Part shown: positions 6,642 to 12,237 of the stretch, piece after piece
Position numbering within the stretch: the stretch's first letter is position 1
Layout: each line of letters opens with the position of its first letter
Source of the DNA: Firmicutes bacterium UBA6811
Lineage (GTDB): Bacteria; Bacillota; SHA-98; UBA4971
Direction of reading: 5' to 3'
DNA length: 12,978 nt
Assembly (NCBI GenBank): GCA_002452295.1
Contig: DKEX01000003.1
Location: forward strand, 1 to 12,978
Translations under genes and position numbers: made by a program
The notes under the pieces: generated by a model
Databases searched by the model: none
What the model was told of the DNA's origin: nothing
Seen by the model: the letters and a program-made list of their open reading frames with translations, nothing else

Positions 6642-7556
6642 TCAACTCTTGGCTTGGTACTCTATACCCGACTTCAAGTACTTCATGTTGGCGTACGTCA
6701 GCCCCATAATGATCACAAACATACAGACCCCGATGGCCGAAGCGTAGCCCATCCTCCCGTATTTGAAAGCATTGTCGTACAGAACAAGCCCCGGAACCGT
6801 CGTGGCAAACCCGGGGCCGCCCTTCGTCAGGATCAACTGCACGCCAAAGCCTTGAATCCCGCCGATGAACCCCATTATCACGTTGAGCTTCACCTGGCCC
6901 ATGATGAGGGGAAGGTCCACTCTGAAGAAACGAGAGAGCCCCTGCGCTCCGTCCAGCTTGCAGCAGTCGAGAACCTCCTGCGGGATATTCTGGAGCCCGG
7001 CCAGGTAAATCAACACACCTATACCGCCTACCCACGGAAACCCCATGAACATCAGGGCGTAGAGGGCGACCCTGGGGTCCCCCAGCCACTCCCTGGCCAG
7101 GCCCCCGAGGCCTACTGCTCGAAGAAGCTGATTTACGAGGCCATATGTCGGCTCATACATATATCCCCATAGGAGCATTCCCACGATACCTGGGATCAGG
7201 GCCGGAAGCACCAGCAGGACCCTATACGCATACTTCCATCGCAGACTCCTCAGGCTAAAGAGGACCTCGGCGACCAGGATCGGCATCGCCAGCCCCACGG
7301 CCATCCCGAAGGCCATCAGCTTCAGCATGTTGACAACGGAGATGCGAAGCGCCCAATCGTCGAAAAGGATCTCCTTGTAGTTTGCAGGCCCTATGAAGCG
7401 GTTCACGTAAAATCCGTCCCAATCGAAGAACGAGTGGTAAACGGCGGAGAAGGCAGGATAGTATTCAAACAACGCAAGCAACGCGAAAGTAGGTGCAAGA
7501 AAGAGATAGACGAACTCCTTTCGCCTGATTTCCTGCCAGACTGTCCTGCGCTTCAC
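6642..7556 (-). CDS. ABC sugar transporter permease, MalF type
   Basis: A 304-residue membrane permease, partner of the MalG-type protein. It opens with a basic cytoplasmic stretch and a first membrane segment at about 15-34 (VYLFLAPTFALLALFEYYP), typical of UgpA/MalF-like proteins. NYKEILFDDWALRISVVNM is the usual periplasmic lead-in. The EAA loop is the variant PQEVLDCCKLDGAQGLSRF (about 192-210), with the conserved LDGA retained. The start is GTG 7556; a G-rich stretch (GGGGGGA) lies a few bases upstream, a modest ribosome binding site. The gap after the binding-protein gene is 38 bases. Together with the MalG-type gene and the binding protein it forms a carbohydrate importer lacking only its ATPase. 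Confidence 0.93.
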   Translation of the reverse strand: MKRRTVWQEIRRKEFVYLFLAPTFALLALFEYYPAFSAVYHSFFDWDGFYVNRFIGPANYKEILFDDWALRISVVNMLKLMAFGMAVGLAMPILVAEVLFSLRSLRWKYAYRVLLVLPALIPGIVGMLLWGYMYEPTYGLVNQLLRAVGLGGLAREWLGDPRVALYALMFMGFPWVGGIGVLIYLAGLQNIPQEVLDCCKLDGAQGLSRFFRVDLPLIMGQVKLNVIMGFIGGIQGFGVQLILTKGGPGFATTVPGLVLYDNAFKYGRMGYASAIGVCMFVIIMGLTYANMKYLKSGIEYQAKS

Positions 7557-7594
7557 CGCCGTCCCCCCGCTTTACTCCAGGAGCCGCCCACGGC

Positions 7595-8977
7595 TTACTT
7601 GCCCGGTGCACCCCAGTTGTTCTGAGACGTCCAGTTGTTTTCGCGGGCAAGCTGCTCCGCCGCCCTCTTCATTTCTCGTCCCAGAGTCTGCATGAACTTA
7701 TCCATGGTAAGGCCGCCCGAGAGAAGAAGCTGCATGTTCTTGAACTTCATATCGCCAAACGGGCCCGTCAGCGAAAGCCCGATCTTCGGGTTGGCGTCAG
7801 GCGCTACGAATGCCTTGATCTTTGGGTTGGCTGGCTCGACGCCTTTGATAACCGGGGGCATGCTGTATGCCTCCTCCAGGATAGTGGCGTTCTCTGGCGC
7901 CGTCATGAACTGAAGGAAGTCAATGGCAGCGTCAATGGTACCCCTCTTTACGGTTGCTGTCGGGATAGTCCAGGTTATACCCGCCTCCCCCGGCCTGCAG
8001 GTCGAGCCTGTTGCATACGGCGAGGTCTCCCGCGTAATGTCAGGGAATACGAAGATACCGTAATCGAAGCCGCGCTCCTTGTTCTCCTCGATTGACTGGA
8101 GCATCCAGCTACCGGCCATGTACAACGCTGCCTTTCCTGTTGTCCAAAGGCGTTCGTGCTCCGTCGCACCCACCGCGCCCGCCTGCCAGTACTGGGACCA
8201 CTCTTTTAAGAACTTGTACGGCGATTGGAACTGCGGATCATCAACCTTGATCAGATCAAGCTGGATAGCCCTCACAAGCTCGTTCAGATCAACCTGCCCG
8301 TTGGGCTGCAGCACGTCAAACTTCGGGACCCAGCTCTGCCACATTGTGCCTTCTATGTAGCCGACGCTCCAGACCTCCGGCCCGCCCGTAAACGTGGCAC
8401 CCTGCGGAACATAGCCCGCTCCTTTTAGCTTCTCTGCCATCCCGAACCATTGCACCCAGGTCTTCGGCGGCTCAAGGCCCAGCTTCTTGAATACATCCTT
8501 GTTGTAGAAGAACGCGAAGGACGACCAGTTGACTGGGATGCCGATGAGTTTCCTCGTGATGGGGTCAGTGCTAACGAAGCCGTCCAGCGAACCCGGCTCA
8601 AACATGTCTTTCCATATCTTGCCTGTGTACGGATTGGTTGTGCTAATGAACTCGTCCAGGGACACGATAAGACCCTTGCGAAAGTCCTCAGCACCCCAGT
8701 TGTTCTGCATGATGTCAGGCGGGTCGCCGCCCGCAAGCTGGGTCAAATGCCATGTGTGGTACTCCTCACTCGGAATGGTTATGTACTTGACGTCCACATC
8801 AGGATGGGATTTCTGGTAACGAGCTATGACAGTGTCTAGCTGCTTGTTATAGACGTCCAGCATGTAGTGGGCAATGGTGATCTGCCGCTTGGCGAAGGCC
8901 GCCCCGTTCAGGGGTAGGGCAACTAGCACCATCGCGAGGACTATCACGCTAGCGAAAGCATACCAGCGCCGAGTCAT
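7595..8977 (-). CDS. ABC transporter extracellular sugar-binding protein (family 1)
   Basis: A 460-residue solute-binding protein of the MalE/UgpB-like group that captures a sugar outside the membrane and delivers it to the two permeases. The signal peptide is residues about 1-29 (basic MTRR, hydrophobic core, cleavage after GAAFA), followed by KRQITIAHYM. Family features: LAGGDPPDIMQNNWG (about 77-91), KLIGIPVNWSSFAFFYNKDVFKKLG, AALYMAGSWMLQ and a late AIDFLQFMTAPENA segment. There is no cysteine at the cleavage site, so it is not a lipoprotein; this fits a periplasm better than a monoderm surface. The start is ATG 8977, with GAGGAGGG 6 bases upstream. First gene of the cluster; the small stem AGCCG/CGGCT at its stop codon (7582-7595) may help keep its message abundant relative to the permeases. 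Confidence 0.95.
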   Translation of the reverse strand: MTRRWYAFASVIVLAMVLVALPLNGAAFAKRQITIAHYMLDVYNKQLDTVIARYQKSHPDVDVKYITIPSEEYHTWHLTQLAGGDPPDIMQNNWGAEDFRKGLIVSLDEFISTTNPYTGKIWKDMFEPGSLDGFVSTDPITRKLIGIPVNWSSFAFFYNKDVFKKLGLEPPKTWVQWFGMAEKLKGAGYVPQGATFTGGPEVWSVGYIEGTMWQSWVPKFDVLQPNGQVDLNELVRAIQLDLIKVDDPQFQSPYKFLKEWSQYWQAGAVGATEHERLWTTGKAALYMAGSWMLQSIEENKERGFDYGIFVFPDITRETSPYATGSTCRPGEAGITWTIPTATVKRGTIDAAIDFLQFMTAPENATILEEAYSMPPVIKGVEPANPKIKAFVAPDANPKIGLSLTGPFGDMKFKNMQLLLSGGLTMDKFMQTLGREMKRAAEQLARENNWTSQNNWGAPGK

Positions 8978-9008
8978 GTTGAACCCTCCTCTTCCTTTTT
9001 CTTGCAGC

Positions 9009-9218
9009 CTACCCGCACCGGAAACACCCGCTCTCCAGATTCCTCAAATCATCCCCACTGCATCTTCCTGACGCGACTACTGCTGTGAGAACTCCTTTGC
9101 CTGGGCAGGGCGCATATCGCCGTGGGATCTCGCCTCCTCTCCATATGGTCGTGCTCGTCTCCTGGATGTCATAAGCGATCTCATCCAGGAACGCTCCCGT
9201 GATCGTTTTGTGGGCCAA
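9009..9218 (-). pseudogene. Probable 5' remnant of a DUF4434-like carbohydrate-active gene
   Basis: The minus-strand frame starting at TTG 9218 (GAGAGGGG about 5 bases upstream) reads MAHKTITGAFLDEIAYDIQE and then continues for 50 residues with no recognisable family character. The opening resembles, from memory, the N-terminus of DUF4434-type glycosidase-like proteins ('ITGTFLDEITYDIPS.NW'), which occur in sugar-utilisation operons. The homologous part stops after about 20 residues, which suggests a gene truncated by deletion directly upstream of the binding-protein gene. It could equally be a short leader peptide or a chance frame. The family assignment needs a search. Confidence 0.3.
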
Positions 9219-9272
9219 GATGACCCCTCTCGTCCGGGATTCATGTCATGGAGTCTATGCTTGGCAATCATT

Positions 9273-9286
9273 TGTTATCGTTCCCA
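9273..9286. promoter_or_regulatory. LacI/cre-like operator candidate upstream of sugar operon
   Basis: TGTTATCGTTCCCA, read on the minus strand as TGGGAACGATAACA, matches 12 of 14 positions of the catabolite-responsive element form TGWAANCGNTNWCA, including the central CG and the outer TG/CA. It lies about 300 bases upstream of the binding-protein start, beside the weak promoter candidate. If real it would place the operon under CcpA-like or a LacI-family repressor in addition to the DeoR protein. The two half-sites are only partly symmetric. Confidence 0.35.
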
Positions 9287-9350
9287 TGCGTTATTCTGCG
9301 TGTACTTGCGTTTTCCTTCTTTTCCCCAGCTTTTTTCTTGAGTAAGACAC

Positions 9351-9390
9351 CGGCAACGACCCACACTCAAATTCCACACCGGCGTTGCCG
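9351..9390. repeat. Eight-base inverted repeat in the divergent intergenic region
   Basis: CGGCAACG (9351-9358) and CGTTGCCG (9383-9390) are perfect complements separated by 24 bases. ACACCGGC also occurs directly repeated at 9347-9354 and 9376-9383. No T-run follows on either strand, so a terminator is unlikely. It could be a regulator binding site or a scar of an inserted element. Confidence 0.35.
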
Positions 9391-9436
9391 TGATCGGCTC
9401 TCAGTCTATCCGAGGTCTACAGCGCAAGGCGACTGA

Positions 9437-9586
9437 GGGACGTTGTTACCGCAAGCCAGGTATTCCCGCCTAAATCCCGCAGCGGCGAACACCCCTGAGA
9501 TGAAGAAGTGGCTCGACACGCTTACTGAACCTATCAGGGAGGCGTGCAATGAGCTGGAAGATGAGCTTCTGAAACCCCATGCTTGA
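9437..9586 (+). pseudogene. Short open frame resembling a C-terminal gene remnant
   Basis: After a stop at 9434-9436 the frame is open to TGA 9584-9586 and includes AANTPEMKKWLDTLTEPIR and a charged helix ending ELLKPHA. The composition is protein-like, with an amphipathic helical character. The only ATG (9500) gives 28 residues and has no ribosome binding site. It is best seen as the 3' end of a lost gene. Family not recognised. Its stop codon overlaps the -35 box of the toxin-antitoxin promoter. Confidence 0.25.
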
Positions 9587-9611
9587 CCTCACCGAGCCAG
9601 AACCTTATCAT
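9583..9611 (+). promoter_or_regulatory. Sigma-70-type promoter for the mntA-hepT pair
   Basis: TTGACC (9583-9588), exactly 17 bases, TATCAT (9606-9611). Each hexamer matches five of six consensus positions and the spacing is optimal. Transcription would begin near 9618 and leave a leader of about 60 bases before the GTG at 9680. It is by far the best promoter match I see in the window and points into the toxin-antitoxin genes. Confidence 0.6.
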
Positions 9612-9679
9612 TGGGGTAGACTGTGCTGGCCAGGAATCCCTATCCTGGCGGGAGTCCATAAAGGAGCAAGGGATATCTG

Positions 9680-10126
9680 GTGAGTGGCGACGAGCGATTT
9701 CAAGTGTCGGAGACTGCCAAAGAGGAGATCGTGGCCACGATAAAGGAGTGCCTAGGCCTCAGGCGGGAGATCTGCTTTGCCCAGCTCCACGGGTCTTTTC
9801 TAACCTCGAGACCGTTCCGCGATATCGATATAGCCGTTTACCTTGACCCGGGTTACCCCAAAGTACAGACCGCTTCAGGGCACTTGGTCTACGAAACCTC
9901 TCTAGAGGATCAAATGGAAAGGCGAGTCGGTGTTCCTGTTGACGTCAGGGTACTCAACGATGCACCGCTTTCCTTCTGCTACAGCGTTCTCAAAAACGGG
10001 CGCCCGCTCCTGGTTCGAGACCCCCTATTGCGCTGTGATTTTCAGGTTCGCACCCTGGACATGTACTTCGACTTCGCTCCTTTCCGCCACCGTTACCTGA
10101 GGGAGGCATTGGGCCATGAAGTATGA
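9680..10126 (+). CDS. mntA: MntA-like nucleotidyltransferase antitoxin
   Basis: A 148-residue minimal nucleotidyltransferase. In characterised MntA-HepT systems this protein neutralises the HepT toxin by adding AMP groups to a tyrosine of HepT. The active site is visible: LHGSF (G38-S39), RDIDIAV (D48 and D50) and a third carboxylate in VPVDVRVL (about D88). The spacing is GS-x8-DxD rather than the more usual GS-x10-DxD, a variant with a shortened loop. The start is GTG 9680, with AGGG about 7 bases upstream and AAGGAG further back. The stop overlaps hepT by 11 bases, the normal coupled arrangement. Preceded by a strong promoter at 9583-9611. Confidence 0.82.
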   Translation: MSGDERFQVSETAKEEIVATIKECLGLRREICFAQLHGSFLTSRPFRDIDIAVYLDPGYPKVQTASGHLVYETSLEDQMERRVGVPVDVRVLNDAPLSFCYSVLKNGRPLLVRDPLLRCDFQVRTLDMYFDFAPFRHRYLREALGHEV

Positions 10127-10538
10127 CCCGCTCAAGGTAACCAGGCTTGTTGCGTCGTTCAAGCAGGCTCTGGGTCGGCTAAAGCAACTGGCAAAGCTGT
10201 CCTTCGACGAGTTTTCTTCCGACCCGGACAGGCTCGGAAGCGCAAAGTACCATTTCATAGTTGCAATTGAGGCTGCGATAGACCTGTGCAACCATCTAAT
10301 CGCCTTGAATGACCTTCGAGTGCCAGAAGACTACTCCGATACTTTCCGGGTCCTCGGAGATGCCGCAGTCTTCCCGCCGCCACCTGTCGATGCGCTGGTC
10401 CAAATGGCTAAGTTTAGAAACCGATTGGTTCACATCTACTGGGATGTCAGCAATAGAGCCCTCTACGATATGCTCCAGGATGACCTGGGCGATCTGGATG
10501 CCTTTCTTGTCTCTCTCGGGAAGGTGGTGGACGAGTGA
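10116..10538 (+). CDS. hepT: HepT-like HEPN-domain toxin ribonuclease
   Basis: A 140-residue all-helical HEPN protein. The RNase motif R-x4-H-x-Y is intact as RNRLVHIYW (R101, H106, Y108); the tyrosine is the residue modified by MntA in known systems. The helix YHFIVAIEAAIDLCNHLIA (about 45-63) matches the DUF86/HepT core. In characterised pairs the HepT dimer cleaves RNA (tRNA ends have been reported as targets), and modification by the partner blocks it. The start is ATG 10116, overlapping mntA by 11 bases. All motif residues are present, so the toxin looks functional. It ends 37 bases before the convergent PLP-enzyme gene. Confidence 0.87.
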   Translation: MKYDPLKVTRLVASFKQALGRLKQLAKLSFDEFSSDPDRLGSAKYHFIVAIEAAIDLCNHLIALNDLRVPEDYSDTFRVLGDAAVFPPPPVDALVQMAKFRNRLVHIYWDVSNRALYDMLQDDLGDLDAFLVSLGKVVDE

Positions 10539-10551
10539 ATGTCGATGACAA

Positions 10552-10568
10552 CAGGGCCTTGAACCCTG
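10552..10568. terminator. Possible weak terminator hairpin between convergent genes
   Basis: CAGGG-CCTTGAA-CCCTG forms a five-base GC-rich stem in the 37-base space between the hepT stop and the convergent PLP-enzyme stop. The position suits a bidirectional terminator, but the downstream U-tract is poor on both strands, so the call is weak. Confidence 0.3.
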
Positions 10569-10575
10569 GCCGTCT

Positions 10576-11967
10576 TCATTTCCGGGCAGCACGGATCATG
10601 GCATCCAGCTCAGAAACCATTTCTTGCTGCCTTATCCAGTACTCCTGGCTTCGTTGTGCGTTGAGCTCCTCGACCGTCTTGCCCTGTTGTTCAACCCAGG
10701 TGTAGTACTTTAGATTGTGCCACCGCTTGCGGTTTTCCACGGTCCCTTCGACAATGTAGTCAAGCTTGGCGGACAGGAATATCCCCTCGTGGCGGCTGAT
10801 CGCTTTGGCGCGATCCATCTTGCCGTACCTATCGGATAGAGCTTTCATTACCGACCCGTACCGGTCAATCGAATCCGTGGCGATTGTAATGATGTTGTCG
10901 CCCTTGCCCAGCTCGTAAAACTTGGCCGTCTTGATCGCACCCAGGATGTTACAAACACCCGAGATCCCGACGATCCCGGATAGCTGCTGAACTACCGTCT
11001 CCCCAATGCCGACCTCGCCCGCGAGGTAGTCCATTCCGACGGGATCAGTAAGCAACTGCAGCCCTTTCTTGCACTCCATGTCATCAATGCACATCATTGC
11101 GTCCATGTTGTTGACATTGTGTATCCAGGTAACGTGTTTGTCACCGATCCCCTGGATGTCGTGGCCGCCGTATCCGTTATACGAGAGCGTCGGGCACTGT
11201 ATTGGCTCGAGGCCCACGATGCGCGTCTCATGGAACAGCTCTTTGAGACGGTCCCCGGCCGCGATGGTCCCCGCGGAACCCATCGCCGAAACAAAAGCGG
11301 CCGTCCTCCCGTTTCCGATGCCCTTCTCCTCCAGCTCCCGCACGGCCTCGACCACGCTGTTGCCCGTCACGTAGTAATGGAATCGGTAGTTGCCCATCTC
11401 CTCGAACTGGTTTAGAACGCGCACCCGCTCAGGGTCGGCCTTGACCAGCTCCTTGCACTTATCGTAGATCTCTTTGACGTTGCTCTCGCATCCCGGGGTC
11501 GCGATGACCCGCGCCCCGTAGTACGCTATCTTCTCGAAGCGCTCCGCGCTCATCTGCTCCGGAAGGATGACCAGGGAGTCGTACCCCATCCTCGGGCCGA
11601 CCCAGGCCCCACCGATCCCGTAGTTACCCGTCGAGGGCCAGACCAGCGTGTGCTCGCCCGGGCGGATCTCGCCACGGAGCTGCTTTTCGATGGCCACAGA
11701 GTAGGTCGCCCCGACCTTGTGGCTCCCGGTAGGGAAATCCCTGCTGTACAGGAGAACGATGTTCGGCTCGACGCCCGTCAGCTCCCTCGGCACGAGAAAG
11801 TACCTTACTCTGTTGTCAGTCGCTTTCCACGTGATGTTGTACAAGTTGACGGGGTCGAGGATGTCCTCCTTCATCGCATCGATGGCCCTTTGCCTCACCG
11901 CCGGATCTATGCGTTCAGGATACAGCATCTCCTCGAATGTCGGTCCACAGATGGGCTTACGTTTCAT
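10576..11967 (-). CDS. PLP-dependent fold-type II enzyme (cysteine synthase/threonine synthase-like)
   Basis: A 463-residue cytoplasmic enzyme of the tryptophan-synthase-beta superfamily. FPTGSHKVGATYS (about 78-90) contains the likely Schiff-base lysine K84. PSTGNYGIGG (about 111-120) is the substrate loop corresponding to TSGNTG in cysteine synthases. SAMGSAGTIAAGDRL (about 227-241) is the glycine-rich phosphate cradle. It is longer than ordinary cysteine synthase (about 300-330 residues), having an N-terminal extension (FEEMLYPERIDPAVR) and a C-terminal tail rich in Trp/Gln. Homologues I recall are annotated only as PLP-dependent or cysteine-synthase-family proteins; the true reaction, possibly beta-replacement or deamination of an unusual amino acid, is unknown. 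The start is ATG 11967, with GGTGA about 7 bases upstream. It is followed on the same strand by none in the window; upstream is an SsnA-type aminohydrolase. Confidence 0.85.
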   Translation of the reverse strand: MKRKPICGPTFEEMLYPERIDPAVRQRAIDAMKEDILDPVNLYNITWKATDNRVRYFLVPRELTGVEPNIVLLYSRDFPTGSHKVGATYSVAIEKQLRGEIRPGEHTLVWPSTGNYGIGGAWVGPRMGYDSLVILPEQMSAERFEKIAYYGARVIATPGCESNVKEIYDKCKELVKADPERVRVLNQFEEMGNYRFHYYVTGNSVVEAVRELEEKGIGNGRTAAFVSAMGSAGTIAAGDRLKELFHETRIVGLEPIQCPTLSYNGYGGHDIQGIGDKHVTWIHNVNNMDAMMCIDDMECKKGLQLLTDPVGMDYLAGEVGIGETVVQQLSGIVGISGVCNILGAIKTAKFYELGKGDNIITIATDSIDRYGSVMKALSDRYGKMDRAKAISRHEGIFLSAKLDYIVEGTVENRKRWHNLKYYTWVEQQGKTVEELNAQRSQEYWIRQQEMVSELDAMIRAARK

Positions 11968-11974
11968 AGGTCAC

Positions 11975-12157
11975 TCACCCTTCCTCACGGCACTGCAGTA
12001 TGGCTCCGCAGGTTTCGCGCATCCTTCCTGGTGGTACCGGTGTCGCGATCGCCGGCGGCCAGTGTTCGTACCACGGGGCGTCGGGAATTCGGCTGGCCTG
12101 CGTGCCAGATTTCAGGAGGGCACGCCGCAAGAGCACGCCGTCCTCGGAGCGCAACAC
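11975..12157 (-). CDS. Possible small protein between ssnA and the PLP-enzyme gene
   Basis: A 60-codon minus-strand frame from GTG 12157 (AGGG 6 bases upstream) to TGA 11977-11975. It begins VLRSEDGVLLRRALLKSG and contains DAPWYEHWPPAI and a C-terminal GAILQCREEG. Third positions lean to G/C, and the frame ends only 7 bases before the PLP-enzyme start, fitting an operon gap otherwise empty for 270 bases. No family recognised, no signal peptide or membrane segment. It may be a real small gene or a chance frame in GC-rich DNA. Confidence 0.25.
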   Translation of the reverse strand: MLRSEDGVLLRRALLKSGTQASRIPDAPWYEHWPPAIATPVPPGRMRETCGAILQCREEG

Positions 12158-12237
12158 CGGCAACCCTGAAGAGAACCCATGGAAAAGAACCCGCGCCCCA
12201 AAGCCCCGAAAGACAGCGCGAATCCGTGGCGACCTGC

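Larger units (their letters stand above)
8978..9582. other. Upstream region of the sugar operon, mostly non-coding
   Basis: About 600 bases without an intact gene. It should hold the promoter of the minus-strand sugar operon, but I see only a weak candidate: minus strand TTGCCA (9267-9262), 17 bases, then ATGAAT (9244-9239). A minus-strand A-rich tract (about 9340-9305) could act as an UP-like element. Separate entries cover the gene remnant at 9009-9218, the operator-like palindrome at 9273-9286, the inverted repeat at 9351-9390 and the plus-strand remnant at 9437-9586. Confidence 0.5.

Noticed and set aside
6610..7089. 159-codon minus-strand frame overlapping the MalF-type permease gene in another frame
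   Set aside because: The other frame encodes a clear permease with an EAA loop; this frame has no recognisable features.
9248..9436. 62-codon plus-strand frame with a hydrophobic stretch in the intergenic region
   Set aside because: The hydrophobic part comes from a T/C-rich tract, the remainder is Arg/His-rich, and no ribosome binding site precedes it.
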